Positions 1 to 8,257 are shown, counted from the stretch's first letter. The stretch is 64,000 nt of DNA from an uncultured Alistipes sp. (GCA_937911745.1 CALDPX010000056.1:40253-104252); one strand, 5' to 3'. The notes: generated by a model from the letters alone, not told the origin. Numbers and translations: made by a program.

Positions 1-438
1 TCGGCAACGCTCTTCTTCTCGGAGGTTGTGGCGTGTGGCAGGCTCCACAGTGGCGAGAGGTTTGACTACCGAGAATTGGAACTTCGAGAGTCAGTTTTCC
101 GCCCCAATGGTAGTGTCATAGCGCGGGCGGGAGCGAGGATTGTGCCCGAGGAATTTTCGCCTTCGGAGCGAGCTTTTATGGGCACTTTTACGCACTTTGG
201 CTCGATTGTGGTTGTAACACCCCCAGAGATATGTTCCAAACTCCTCTCACTCCTCAGCCCCAATGTGAGCGAGGAACTGAGGGTGAGCGTGGCGAGTCTT
301 AGGGGCAACAATGGTCTATCGCTGAGGCTCTTGGGACACTCCTCAGAGAGGATACTCAGAGAGATACGCGACATCTGCTCTATGGTACGTCAAGAGGTCA
401 AAGGTGCTCCCCTGCAAGAGGAGTTTCCGTGGAGATAG
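1..438 (+). CDS. ureD: Urease accessory protein UreD/UreH, 3' part (gene starts before the window)
   Basis: The reading frame is open from the first base and ends at the TAG at 436-438. An internal GTG at 28 is not the true start, because the residues before it continue the family pattern (ATLFFSEVVACGR). UreD is the scaffold that binds apo-urease with UreF and UreG so that nickel is delivered to the active site in the cytoplasm. About 145 C-terminal residues are present, roughly half of a normal UreD. The two genes that follow on the same strand are a urea channel and a nickel transporter component, which supports the call strongly. The rest of the urease operon should lie upstream of the window. 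Confidence 0.88.
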   Translation, partial: SATLFFSEVVACGRLHSGERFDYRELELRESVFRPNGSVIARAGARIVPEEFSPSERAFMGTFTHFGSIVVVTPPEICSKLLSLLSPNVSEELRVSVASLRGNNGLSLRLLGHSSERILREIRDICSMVRQEVKGAPLQEEFPWR

Positions 439-471
439 GGAGAATACAAAATTCAAAATTAAGAGTTGAGA

Positions 472-1458
472 ATGAAGACTATATCTTTTTTGCGCGGTAC
501 TGCGCAAGTAATGTTTCAGCCGAGTGCCATCGGGGGCGTGCTTATGCTTGCGGGCATCTTTTGGGGTGCCATAGAGGGCGGGCACGCCGAGGTGGCTCTG
601 GGTGCTGTTGTGGGGCTTGTGGTAGCCACACTTACGGGCTACATCCTCGCCCTACCACAGGAGGAGGGCACAGAGGGGCTTTGGGGCTTCAATGGCGTGC
701 TTGTGGGCACGGCAATGATGACCTTCTTGGGTAGCACACCCCTATCGTGGGTTGCTCTTGTGCTCGCCTCGGCAATGAGCACTTGGGTGCGAGAGGGACT
801 CAATCGTGTGGGGGCTCGCCACAAGGTCAACTCCTTCACATTTCCCTTTGTGCTCTGCACCTGGCTCTTTCTGGCAGCAGCGAGGGTACTCGCAGGACTC
901 GACGAGGTGAGCCTCTCCCACCCTATGCTCCCATCGGTACACCTCTACGACACACCTGCCACACCCCCCGAATCCGTTTGGGAGGGCGTACGCTGGGTGC
1001 TGAGGGGCGTTGGGCAGATTATGTTGCAGGATTCGTGGGTAGCGGGGTTTCTGTTTGTTGTAGGGCTACTATTTAGCAGTCCCTGGGCAGCACTTTGGGC
1101 TCTGGTGGGCTCGGCAGTAGGCACCTATGGTGCGCTGCTCTACGGAGCCTCCGAAGTGGCTGTAAGTTCGGGGTTGTATGGTTTTTCGCCCGCCCTCACT
1201 GCCATTGCTCTCGGTTCGGTATTCTACACCCCTTCGTGGCGTTCGGCACTATGGGCTCTGGTGGGTACTGTGGCTACACTCTTCGCTCAGGCTGCCCTCA
1301 ACGTATTCCTCGAACCACTCGGATTGCCGGCACTCACCGCCCCATTCTGTCTCACAACGTGGCTATTCCTGCTACCTCTAATTAGGTTAGACACTGACAA
1401 GCAAACCGACGAGGATCACTCCTCGTGGCACAAGAAAAAGGTTACAAACCAACAATAA
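472..1458 (+). CDS. Urea transporter (UT family)
   Basis: A protein of about 328 residues, almost entirely hydrophobic, with about ten membrane segments in two related halves. Each half carries a short loop around a proline-containing LPQEEG or LPALTAPF type stretch, as in the urea-channel fold. UT proteins let urea cross the inner membrane passively down its gradient. The ATG at 472 is preferred to the TTG at 466. Position after ureD and before a nickel transporter component indicates that urea is brought in for cytoplasmic urease. The 33-bp gap after ureD suggests co-transcription. Other small-solute channels are unlikely in this context. Confidence 0.85.
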   Translation: MKTISFLRGTAQVMFQPSAIGGVLMLAGIFWGAIEGGHAEVALGAVVGLVVATLTGYILALPQEEGTEGLWGFNGVLVGTAMMTFLGSTPLSWVALVLASAMSTWVREGLNRVGARHKVNSFTFPFVLCTWLFLAAARVLAGLDEVSLSHPMLPSVHLYDTPATPPESVWEGVRWVLRGVGQIMLQDSWVAGFLFVVGLLFSSPWAALWALVGSAVGTYGALLYGASEVAVSSGLYGFSPALTAIALGSVFYTPSWRSALWALVGTVATLFAQAALNVFLEPLGLPALTAPFCLTTWLFLLPLIRLDTDKQTDEDHSSWHKKKVTNQQ

Positions 1459-1482
1459 CACACTCTAAATCACTAAAACACT

Positions 1483-2433
1483 ATGCACACACCAAATCAT
1501 CTTCTTTCGCCCGAGGTAGCCATACTCGGCGGTGCGGTGGCTGCAACACTCATCGGAGTTGCCATCGCCAAGGCAAGGCGCACACCTCTTGCCGACAAAC
1601 TGCCCCTTGTGGGGGTTATGGGGGCTTTTGTTTTCGCTGCCCAGATGCTCAACTTCTCATTCGGGGATATGGGGTTCAGCGGACATCTAATTGGAGCCGT
1701 ACTCCTTGCGGCAATGCTGGGTAAGTGGGTAGGCTTTCTCACTCTCTCGGGAGTCCTCACACTCCAAGCCCTACTCTTTGCCGATGGGGGTATTATGACT
1801 CTCGGCTGGAACATCGTGAATATGGCAGCCGTTGGCTCGTTGGTGGTCTACCCGCTCATCTTTGAGCCTATGACCAAACACCGTCACTCAGCAGGCAGAC
1901 TCTTCGGTGCGGGCTTTTTGACCTCGATGGTAGCAGTAGTAGTGGGCGCAGTATGCCTCACTATCGAGACCTCGCTATCGGGCACAGGGCTACCTATGGG
2001 CGAATTTTGGGGCTTTATGCTCCCCTCACACATCGCCATTGGCATTGGCGAAGGACTCATCACAGGCTTGGTACTTGCACTCGTTGCAGCACGCTGGCCC
2101 GCACTCTTGGAGTGCAACAGCCAACGCACCAAAGCACTCCGCACAGACCACAAAAGTGCCATTGCGGTATTCGCCCTGAGCGCACTCTTTTTGGGTGGCG
2201 TGTCGATGGCTGCCTCGGAGAATCCCGATGGCTTGGAATGGTCAATTGAGCAGAGTTTGCAGGGTGGCGAGCCTCTTGCAGTAGAGCAGATACAGCGTAA
2301 AGCAGACGCTCTGCAAGCCTCGTTGGCTGTGGCTCCCGACTACGAAGGCGACTACACAGGTCTGCTCGCCACAGCGGGTATTCTCCTTGTGGCGTGGGTA
2401 GGTAGCGGTAGCAAAAAAAGAGGAAAAGAGTAA
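1483..2433 (+). CDS. Nickel ECF transporter substrate-specific component, NikM-NikN/PDGLE fusion (CbiM family)
   Basis: A 316-residue membrane protein. The N-terminus starts Met-His and continues to LLSPEV, as in CbiM/NikM, where the first histidine ligates the metal. About seven membrane segments follow. The C-terminal part (from about residue 220) has a segment, ENPDGLEWSIE and a last membrane helix, i.e. the PDGLE/CbiN-like domain fused on. CbiM members carry cobalt or nickel; the urease context points to nickel. The T and ATPase subunits (CbiQ/CbiO type) are not downstream, where the next gene is convergent, so they must be upstream or elsewhere. It is 24 bp after the urea channel and likely co-transcribed. 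Confidence 0.85.
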   Translation: MHTPNHLLSPEVAILGGAVAATLIGVAIAKARRTPLADKLPLVGVMGAFVFAAQMLNFSFGDMGFSGHLIGAVLLAAMLGKWVGFLTLSGVLTLQALLFADGGIMTLGWNIVNMAAVGSLVVYPLIFEPMTKHRHSAGRLFGAGFLTSMVAVVVGAVCLTIETSLSGTGLPMGEFWGFMLPSHIAIGIGEGLITGLVLALVAARWPALLECNSQRTKALRTDHKSAIAVFALSALFLGGVSMAASENPDGLEWSIEQSLQGGEPLAVEQIQRKADALQASLAVAPDYEGDYTGLLATAGILLVAWVGSGSKKRGKE

Positions 2434-2439
2434 TTTCAA

Positions 2440-2476
2440 AAAAAATAAGACGAGAAATTTTCTCGTCTTATTTTTT
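2440..2476. terminator. Bidirectional terminator between nikM-type gene and DUF486 gene
   Basis: A perfect 16-bp inverted repeat (2440-2455 with 2461-2476) with a five-base loop, A-rich on the left and T-rich on the right, so it can work on both strands. The minus-strand DUF486 stop codon (2468-2470) lies inside the right arm. Confidence 0.9.
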
Positions 2477-2839
2477 GAACGCGAAGTAGACCGCAAGCAA
2501 TATCAGCACAAAAGATACTATATAGTTCCAGCGGAAGGTCTCGGTCTTGAAGAGTGCCAGAGCCAGCACCGTAAAGACAACAAGCGATATACACTCCTGA
2601 ATGATTTTCAGCTGAAAGAGCGAGAAAGGACCGCCACCGCCCACAAAGCCTATCCTATTGGCGGGAATTGTCAGGCAGTACTCAAAAAAGGCAATACCCC
2701 AACTAAGCAATATGATGATAAATAGAGGGAAAGGGTCTTTGCCTCCGTTCATATCCCTCAGTTTCAGGTTGCCATACCACGCAAATGTCATAAAGACATT
2801 CGACAGCACCAGCATACCTATCGTAACCAAGCCTTTCAT
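2468..2839 (-). CDS. DMT-superfamily small membrane protein (DUF486)
   Basis: A 123-residue protein with four predicted membrane helices. The N-terminal MLVLSNVFMTFAWYGNLK and central GIAFFEYCLTIPANRIG stretches are typical of DUF486, a four-helix family related to the drug/metabolite transporter superfamily. Its substrate is unknown. It starts 7 bp after the end of rarA on the same strand, so it probably closes a ppi-rarA-DUF486 transcription unit. Its stop codon lies in the terminator shared with the convergent nickel gene. Confidence 0.8.
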   Translation of the reverse strand: MKGLVTIGMLVLSNVFMTFAWYGNLKLRDMNGGKDPFPLFIIILLSWGIAFFEYCLTIPANRIGFVGGGGPFSLFQLKIIQECISLVVFTVLALALFKTETFRWNYIVSFVLILLAVYFAFKK

Positions 2840-2845
2840 AAGCTA

Positions 2846-4114
2846 TTATTGTTTCTTCTGTTTGAGTATCTCTTTCCAAGCCATAGCGTCTGTTTCGCGC
2901 TTGTGTTGCGGGGCGTAGAACTTCTTGTTCTCCAATCCTGCGGGCATAAACTCCTGCTCCACCCAATTACCCTCGTAGTCGTGGGCATACTTATAGCCCT
3001 TGCCATAGCCCAGATTATCCATAAGTTTCGTTGGCGCATTGCGCAAGTGGAGGGGTACGGGGCGGTTGGTAGTATCTTTGCTCACAAACGCCATTGCCTC
3101 ATTCACAGCCAAGTATGCCGAGTTGCTCTTGGGGCTTGTGGCAAGGTAGATGGTAGCCTCAGCAAGCGGGATACGCGCCTCGGGCATACCGAGTTTGTGC
3201 ACCGCATCGAAGCAGGCATTAGCCAGCAGCAGTGCATTGGGATTTGCCAAGCCCACATCCTCCGAGGCGGAGATTACGAGCCTGCGGGCAATAAATTTCA
3301 CATCCTCACCACCCGCCAACATTCTCGACAGGTAGTAGATTGCCGCATCGGGGTCGCTGCCTCGGATGCTCTTGATGAATGCCGAGATGATATCGTAGTG
3401 TTGCTCGCCACCCTTGTCGTAGAGCGCAATGTTCTGTTGTAGGCAGTCGGTAACCCTCTGGTCGTTGATGACAATCTCGCCCTCGCTGGCACCCGCCATA
3501 ATATCCAGAATGTTGAGCAGTTTCCTCGCATCGCCACCCGAGAACTCAAAGAGGGCGTGGGTCTGCTCCACCCTCACACCTCGCTCTACGAGTGTCTTAT
3601 CTTTTGTGATGGCTCTCTCCAAGAGCGTCTGCAACTCGCTTTCGTCCATAGCCTTCAAAACATAGACCTGACATCGCGAGAGCAAGGGTGTGATGACCTC
3701 AAAAGAGGGGTTTTCGGTGGTGGCACCAATCAGTGTGAAGGTGCCCTGCTCGACAGCACCCAACAGGGAGTCCTGCTGAGCCTTATTGAAGCGGTGAATC
3801 TCGTCTATGAAGAGAATAGGCGCACCACTATTGAAGAAACGGCTCTTACGGGCAGCCTCAATAACCTCCCTCACCTCCTTCACACCGCTCGCAATAGCCG
3901 AGAGCGTGAACATCTGTCTGCCCAGAGCGAGTGCAACAAGTTTGGCGAGAGTGGTCTTGCCCACCCCCGGAGGTCCCCAGAGGATAAAAGAAGGGATGTT
4001 GCCACTCTCCACAAAACGGCGTATGACGCCATCCTCACCGACCAGATGCTTCTGACCGATGTACTCATCGAGCGACTGTGGGCGCAGGCGTTCTGCAAGA
4101 GGTGCTTGACTCAT
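2846..4114 (-). CDS. rarA: Replication-associated recombination protein A (MgsA/RarA AAA+ ATPase)
   Basis: 422 residues. Walker A GPPGVGKTT is at residues 47-55 and Walker B FIDEIHRF at about 102-109. After the AAA+ core comes the C-terminal oligomerisation region typical of RarA/WRNIP1, with LRNAPTKLMDNLGYGKGYKYAH. RarA acts at stalled replication forks and opens DNA ends. Length is normal for the family. It starts 9 bp after the cyclophilin stop and is followed closely by the DUF486 gene. RuvB also has a related ATPase core, but the C-terminus here is RarA-like. Confidence 0.93.
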   Translation of the reverse strand: MSQAPLAERLRPQSLDEYIGQKHLVGEDGVIRRFVESGNIPSFILWGPPGVGKTTLAKLVALALGRQMFTLSAIASGVKEVREVIEAARKSRFFNSGAPILFIDEIHRFNKAQQDSLLGAVEQGTFTLIGATTENPSFEVITPLLSRCQVYVLKAMDESELQTLLERAITKDKTLVERGVRVEQTHALFEFSGGDARKLLNILDIMAGASEGEIVINDQRVTDCLQQNIALYDKGGEQHYDIISAFIKSIRGSDPDAAIYYLSRMLAGGEDVKFIARRLVISASEDVGLANPNALLLANACFDAVHKLGMPEARIPLAEATIYLATSPKSNSAYLAVNEAMAFVSKDTTNRPVPLHLRNAPTKLMDNLGYGKGYKYAHDYEGNWVEQEFMPAGLENKKFYAPQHKRETDAMAWKEILKQKKQ

Positions 4115-4123
4115 AGTGCGGGG

Positions 4124-4561
4124 TTACTCTTCGACAATAGTGATGGAGAGAATAAGGTCGCCGGGGCGGATGTCGTCAATAACGTCCAAGCCCTCCACAA
4201 CCCTGCCGAAGCAGGTGTGCACGCCATCGAGGTGTTGGGTATTCTGGCGGTTGTGGCAGATGAAGAACTGCGAGCCTCCCGTATCCTTGCCCCTATGAGC
4301 CATCGAGAGTACACCTCGGTCGTGGTACTGACGGGGAGCCGAGGTCTCGCACTTGATGGTGTAGCCGGGACCACCCGCACCATTACCGATGGGGCAGCCA
4401 CCCTGAATCACAAAGTCGGGAATAACCCTGTGAAAGGTCAAGCCATCGTAGAACCTCGATGTGGCAAGTTTAATAAAGTTATTTACGGCGATAGGAGTCT
4501 CGTTCTCGTAGAGTTCCACCTTCATTTCGCCCTTCTCAGTGAGGATAATTGCGTATTTCAT
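4124..4561 (-). CDS. Cyclophilin-type peptidyl-prolyl cis-trans isomerase
   Basis: 145 residues making up a single cyclophilin domain without a signal peptide, so cytoplasmic. Visible signature stretches are FYDGLTFHRVIPDFVIQGG (about residues 37-55), with the catalytic arginine in FHRV, and later GGSQFFICHN and LDGVHTCFGRVVEG. The enzyme speeds isomerisation of X-Pro bonds during folding. It is first in a minus-strand unit with rarA. Its promoter and a second partial copy of its first codons lie upstream (see the duplication at 4562-4739). PpiB is the closest common name. Confidence 0.9.
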   Translation of the reverse strand: MKYAIILTEKGEMKVELYENETPIAVNNFIKLATSRFYDGLTFHRVIPDFVIQGGCPIGNGAGGPGYTIKCETSAPRQYHDRGVLSMAHRGKDTGGSQFFICHNRQNTQHLDGVHTCFGRVVEGLDVIDDIRPGDLILSITIVEE

Positions 4562-4739
4562 TGTCGTATGTTTTGTGTTTCATTACTCGCTATGCGGAGC
4601 GCGGGGCGAAATGAAGAGGAAAACTCCATTTTCTCTTCGGCATCTTACCCCCTCCCCAAACCCCTCCCCTCGGGGGAGTGGCTTAGTCATCCTACGGATG
4701 AAAAACGCCCTTCTCAATGAGGATAATTGCGTATTTCAT
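4562..4739. repeat. Tandem duplication of the start region of the cyclophilin gene
   Basis: About 40 bp around the cyclophilin start codon (about 4528-4567) recur nearly exactly at about 4704-4743. On the minus strand the outer copy would encode MKYAIILIEKGVFHP and then stop, against MKYAIILTEKGE for the real gene. About 135 bp of unrelated sequence separates the copies, including a C-rich hairpin-forming stretch near 4650-4682. The outer copy sits only about 24 bp from the promoter, so it is probably the original start, and the gene was pushed away by a 177-bp duplication. Confidence 0.75.
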
Positions 4740-4762
4740 TGTCGCATATTTTTATCTCCTCA

Positions 4763-4794
4763 CAAAAGTAGCAATAATTTTCTTATCTCGACAA
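4763..4794 (-). promoter_or_regulatory. Promoter for the cyclophilin-rarA unit
   Basis: Read on the minus strand: TTG (4794-4792), 21 bp, then TACTTTTG (4770-4763). This matches the Bacteroidetes -33/-7 pattern. Transcription would run through the duplicated start. Confidence 0.65.
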
Positions 4795-4801
4795 AAAAAA
4801 C

Positions 4802-4809
4802 TACATTTG
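4802..4809 (+). promoter_or_regulatory. Probable -7 box for menA
   Basis: TACATTTG lies 30 bp before the menA ATG. No convincing TTG is seen 19-21 bp upstream. The region upstream is shared with the divergent cyclophilin promoter. Confidence 0.5.
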
Positions 4810-4839
4810 TCAAAACAAACCAACAAACACAAAATAAGT

Positions 4840-5739
4840 ATGGCAAAACACACTCTCCGCGAGTGGTATCTCGCAACACGTCCTTGGTCGTTCACAGTTT
4901 CGGCTATGCCCGTAGTGGTTACTACGGCTTTCCTGTGGTGGTATTCGCAGCAATGTGGCACCCTCAGCGTTAATTGGTGGGCAGCACTGCTTGCACTCGT
5001 AGGCATTGTGGCATTCCACGCCGCAGGCAACCTACTGAGTGACTACAACGACCATCGTACAGGCGTAGACGAGGGCGTGGATATGTTGCCCCTTGTGAAT
5101 GGTTCCTTCCAGCCCCGCGAGTTCATCCGCTTTGGCGTCACAATGTTGCTCATAGGCATTGCCATAGGCTTCACGCTCATTGCAATGACGGGGCTCGACA
5201 TCCTTTGGGTAGGTTTTGCGGGTGCGCTGCTCACCGTAGGCTATTCGTGGCTGAAATATCGCGCCTTGGGAGATTTGGATATCCTTTTGACCTTTGGCGT
5301 ATTGCCCGTTATAGGCACTTCGATAGTAGTCGTTGGCGAGGTGTGTCTACCCGCATTGGCGTTGGCACTCCCCGTTGGACTTATCACTGTGGGCGTTCTG
5401 CACGTCAATAACACTCGCGATGCCCAGACCGACAAAAACGCAGGCATCCGCACCTTCGCAATGCTCATCGGAGGCAAGTGGGCTGTAAGAGTCTATCAAT
5501 TGGAACTCCTTTTGCCCTTCGTGTTGGTCGCTTTGATGGTTGCCTTGGGTGTAATGCCGGCATTCTCACTCCTATGTTTTGTGGTCTTTCCGAGGGCATA
5601 CAAGATGTGCCGCCGTATGAGTCTGCTCCTCACAGATGGCGCAGGCGCTATTGCCGATATGGACGTGGCAACATCACAGCAGCAACTCTTTTTCAGCCTG
5701 CTCCTCTCGCTCGGTCTTGTGATTGCAACAATCCTCTAA
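4840..5739 (+). CDS. menA: 1,4-dihydroxy-2-naphthoate polyprenyltransferase (UbiA family)
   Basis: 299 residues with eight to nine membrane helices. The prenyl-diphosphate-binding stretch NLLSDYNDHRTGVDEG (about residues 64-79) and a second Asp-rich loop, NNTRDAQTDKNAGIRT, are the two UbiA signatures, in the form seen in MenA. The enzyme attaches the isoprenoid tail to DHNA in menaquinone synthesis at the inner membrane. The ATG at 4840 is chosen because the protein then begins KHTLREWYLATRPWSF, as in MenA, and because a -7 box lies just before it. A longer frame back to 4717 only reads the duplicated cyclophilin sequence. It is followed within 5 bp by a CPBP protease gene. Confidence 0.9.
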   Translation: MAKHTLREWYLATRPWSFTVSAMPVVVTTAFLWWYSQQCGTLSVNWWAALLALVGIVAFHAAGNLLSDYNDHRTGVDEGVDMLPLVNGSFQPREFIRFGVTMLLIGIAIGFTLIAMTGLDILWVGFAGALLTVGYSWLKYRALGDLDILLTFGVLPVIGTSIVVVGEVCLPALALALPVGLITVGVLHVNNTRDAQTDKNAGIRTFAMLIGGKWAVRVYQLELLLPFVLVALMVALGVMPAFSLLCFVVFPRAYKMCRRMSLLLTDGAGAIADMDVATSQQQLFFSLLLSLGLVIATIL

Positions 5740-5743
5740 GTGT

Positions 5744-6397
5744 ATGCCACTCGTCAAAGTGTTGAAAAATAAGGCATTGCGCAGAACACTCATACCCGTT
5801 GGAGTGGCACTGCTCCTATGGTTTGTGATGTTCAGCCCGTGGACATCGCCACACCTCAACTTCTGGCTCACTATGGCTCTCTCGGGGGTTATCCTCTCCT
5901 CTCTGAGCCTCACACTGAGCCCCGAGTTGCGAACCTCACTCAAAGAGAATTTCCGCCCCTACGACCTGCTGTTGGGCGTTGCTTTGGGTGCTCTCTTGTG
6001 GGGCATCTTTTGGGTTGGCGACAAGGTAGCAGTGTGGATGTTCCCCTTTGCCGATGGTGAGATAGGCTCCATATACTCTATGCGTGACGGCACCTCGCCA
6101 CTGCTTATCGGGGCACTATTGCTCTTTGTGGTAGGACCTGCCGAGGAGATTTTTTGGCGCGGCTTTGTGCAGGAAAACCTCTCCAACATCGGCACGCCGA
6201 CACTTGCATTCATTGTCACGACAGCAATCTACGCCCTCTGCCACATTTGGGGACTCAACTTTATGCTTATCGTTGCCGCTGCCGTAGCGGGCGGTGTATG
6301 GGGACTGCTTTATAGGCTCTTTCCAGAGCGCATCTGGGCACTCATCATCTCGCACGCCGTATGGGATGCGGCAGTCTTTATCATTTTCCCCATCTAA
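5744..6397 (+). CDS. CPBP-family intramembrane protease (CAAX-like)
   Basis: 217 residues, about six membrane helices. The EExxxR motif is EEIFWR (about residues 134-139), followed by a conserved histidine segment (CHIWGLN) and a last ISHAVWD motif. Together these supply the glutamates and histidines of the CPBP (Abi/CAAX) active site. The ATG at 5744 is preferred to the upstream in-frame TTG at 5723, which would overlap menA. Substrate is unknown; family members act in prenyl-protein processing, bacteriocin immunity or signalling. It lies between menA and a pnuC-like gene and is likely co-transcribed. Confidence 0.85.
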   Translation: MPLVKVLKNKALRRTLIPVGVALLLWFVMFSPWTSPHLNFWLTMALSGVILSSLSLTLSPELRTSLKENFRPYDLLLGVALGALLWGIFWVGDKVAVWMFPFADGEIGSIYSMRDGTSPLLIGALLLFVVGPAEEIFWRGFVQENLSNIGTPTLAFIVTTAIYALCHIWGLNFMLIVAAAVAGGVWGLLYRLFPERIWALIISHAVWDAAVFIIFPI

Positions 6398-6403
6398 TGC
6401 GGT

Positions 6404-7099
6404 ATGACACACTTGGGTATTAAACACTCTTTCGGGAGGCTCAGCCGCTTTGAATGGGGGCTGTGGCTGACCTCAATGGTGGTAGTTGTAGCGTCGTTTC
6501 TGCTTGCGCCAGAGGAGGACTGGTTCAATCTTGCCACTTCGCTTGTGGGCGTTACGGCACTGATTTTTCTCGCTAAGGGAATGCTGTTGGGACAGATTTT
6601 GTCGATAGTATTCTCGGTGTTCTACGGCATCGTGGCTTATCTTTTTGAGTATTGGGGCGAGGTTATCACCTATTGCCTTATGACGCTGCCAATGTCGGTT
6701 GTGTCGCTCATAGAGTGGGCACGACATCCCTACGAGGATGGTGCAGAGGTGGCTGTGGCACGAGTTAGAGTAAGTCAAGTGGTCGTTATGGCTCTTTTGG
6801 CGGTGGCGGTCACAACTCTCTTCTACTTTATCCTCGCGGCTCTCTCCACACCCAACCTCATCATCAGCACCATTTCGGTTACGACAAGTTTTGTGGCTGT
6901 CTACCTCACCGCTCTGCGCAGTCCCTACTATGCGCTGGGTTATGCGGCAAATGACGTGGTGCTTATTGTGTTGTGGATATTGGCAACCATCCAGGAGCCT
7001 GCCTACGCGCCTATGATTGCCTGCTTTGTGATGTTCCTTGTCAACGACCTCTATGGATTTGTAAATTGGCGTCGTATGAGCCTTAGGCAGGGTAAATAG
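6404..7099 (+). CDS. PnuC-family nicotinamide riboside/mononucleotide-type vitamin transporter
   Basis: 231 residues with about seven membrane helices. FEWGLW near the start and the later patterns GQILSIVFSVFYGIVAY and ALGYAANDVVLIVLWILA are characteristic of PnuC, including the conserved tryptophan/asparagine positions around the substrate pore. PnuC proteins move nicotinamide riboside by facilitated diffusion; relatives PnuT and PnuX carry thiamin or riboflavin, so substrate is not settled. No NadR-like kinase is adjacent. It starts 6 bp after the CPBP gene and is followed by a strong terminator. Confidence 0.82.
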   Translation: MTHLGIKHSFGRLSRFEWGLWLTSMVVVVASFLLAPEEDWFNLATSLVGVTALIFLAKGMLLGQILSIVFSVFYGIVAYLFEYWGEVITYCLMTLPMSVVSLIEWARHPYEDGAEVAVARVRVSQVVVMALLAVAVTTLFYFILAALSTPNLIISTISVTTSFVAVYLTALRSPYYALGYAANDVVLIVLWILATIQEPAYAPMIACFVMFLVNDLYGFVNWRRMSLRQGK

Positions 7100-7134
7100 T
7101 TTATATGGGGCTTATACCTATATATACAAAAAGA

Positions 7135-7170
7135 GAGTGCCTCCCGCATTGGGAGGCACTCCTTTGTTTT
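7135..7170 (+). terminator. Terminator after the menA-CPBP-pnuC unit
   Basis: An 11-bp perfect stem (7135-7145 with 7151-7161) with loop gcatt, followed by ctttgtttt. Confidence 0.88.
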
Positions 7171-7186
7171 ACCTGTCGGCTCTTGC

Positions 7187-7726
7187 TTAGAACTTGTAGG
7201 CAATCGAAACCTGAGCGCGAACGGTGGGAACGAATTGGTTGAACTTCTTGTTACCATTCGAACGACCAAGACCGCCACCAACACCTACGTTGGTATCGAT
7301 ACCCCAGTGAGTGTTGAGTTTGAAATAGTATCCATAACTTACACCCAAAGCAGCTACCTGAGCATTCTCGTGCATATCGCTAACAAAGGGGAAGTTGCCA
7401 CCACGACCATAGCGAGCCAACTGACCGAAAGCACCGAAGTGGTGACCGTTGAATGCTTTGCAGAGGTAGTAACGACCCTCAACAACACCACTCCAACCAT
7501 TCAGATAAAGACCCTCACCTTTGCCGCCTACATTTTTCCAAGGCGAGAAGAGAGTTACCATACCCGAAAGATCTACTGTCCACTGGGGAGCCACCGAAAA
7601 CTCTGCGCCAACATTAAGACTACCAATACCCAATGCGAGAGTATTCGATTTCAGAGCACAAACCTGTGCGTTCGACACGGTTGCTGCTGCTACGAGCGAA
7701 AGAACCAAAAGTGCAATTTTTTTCAT
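7187..7726 (-). CDS. Outer-membrane beta-barrel protein (DUF3575)
   Basis: 179 residues. A signal peptide of about 20 residues (KKIALLVLSLVAAATVSNAQ) is followed by alternating hydrophobic strands with glycine turns and a C-terminal aromatic residue (AYKF), the pattern of a small outer-membrane barrel. The segment LYLNGWSGVVEGRYYLC and the closing RAQVSIAYKF fit DUF3575, a Bacteroidetes family of unknown function. It is a single gene with its own promoter. Confidence 0.8.
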   Translation of the reverse strand: MKKIALLVLSLVAAATVSNAQVCALKSNTLALGIGSLNVGAEFSVAPQWTVDLSGMVTLFSPWKNVGGKGEGLYLNGWSGVVEGRYYLCKAFNGHHFGAFGQLARYGRGGNFPFVSDMHENAQVAALGVSYGYYFKLNTHWGIDTNVGVGGGLGRSNGNKKFNQFVPTVRAQVSIAYKF

Positions 7727-7793
7727 CTCTTAAAAGTGTTATTTATTGTTAATTCTTAAATTCGTTAAACCAATATGGTTCGCATAATCGAAA

Positions 7794-7826
7794 CAAAGGT
7801 AATACTTTTTTCAATATCTTATACAA
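7794..7826 (-). promoter_or_regulatory. Promoter for the DUF3575 gene
   Basis: On the minus strand, TACCTTTG (7801-7794) lies 67 bp before the start codon. A TTG 22 bp further upstream (7826-7824) is a slightly long fit to the -33 position. Confidence 0.55.
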
Positions 7827-7979
7827 AATCCGAAAAAAAATCTCCACATAATTCGAGATTACGCTCTTTTTGGAAGATGAAATTCAATTCTAACCCGCCA
7901 TCGTTGAACAAAAAACGTGCAATGCGCTTTATGGTCCGACAAAAAAGCGCCTAAAATGAAAGATTTTTTGCCAAAAGGT

Positions 7980-8009
7980 TTGCAGAAACCCAAAAACTGC
8001 TTATCTTTG
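7980..8009 (+). promoter_or_regulatory. Promoter for tRNA-Ser
   Basis: TTG (7980-7982), 19 bp, TATCTTTG (8002-8009): an exact match to the Bacteroidetes consensus, 22 bp before the mature 5' end of the tRNA. Confidence 0.8.
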
Positions 8010-8031
8010 CGCTGCTTAATCAGTCAAGCAC

Positions 8032-8121
8032 GGAGAGATGGGTGAGTGGCTGAAACCAACAGTTTGCTAAACTGTCGTACGGGTAACCGTACCGGGGGTT
8101 CGAATCCCCCTTTCTCCGCCA
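8032..8121 (+). tRNA. tRNA-Ser, anticodon GCT
   Basis: A class II tRNA of 87 nt plus an encoded CCA. The acceptor GGAGAGA pairs with TTTCTCC (one G-T pair). The anticodon loop reads tt-GCT-aa, so it decodes AGC/AGU. A long variable arm (tacgg/ccgta) and the T-loop ttcgaat are present. The CCA at 8119-8121 could be encoded or coincidental. Confidence 0.95.
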
Positions 8122-8123
8122 CG

Positions 8124-8257
8124 AAGAAAATTTTTCGATAGACAACTGCCGATTGGCAGTTGTCTTTTTTTTGTTTCTATTCGCATTGGGAGGTAACTCA
8201 CATAAGGCAAATAGAAACAAAAAAGATAACCACACAGTGGTATCGAAAAATTTTCTT
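8124..8257. repeat. Large imperfect inverted repeat just after tRNA-Ser
   Basis: A 17-bp perfect outer inverted repeat (8124-8140 with 8241-8257) encloses an inner pair built on gtttctatt/aatagaaac (about 8168-8180 with 8209-8222) and the tRNA terminator hairpin. The whole can fold as one long cruciform of about 134 bp. Confidence 0.8.
8141..8172 (+). terminator. Terminator of the tRNA-Ser transcript
   Basis: Stem GACAACTGCC with GGCAGTTGTC, loop gatt, then a run of eight or more T. Confidence 0.9.

Noticed and set aside
4717..4839. Upstream start for menA adding 41 residues
   Set aside because: The added part is the complement of the duplicated cyclophilin start and crosses the menA promoter box.
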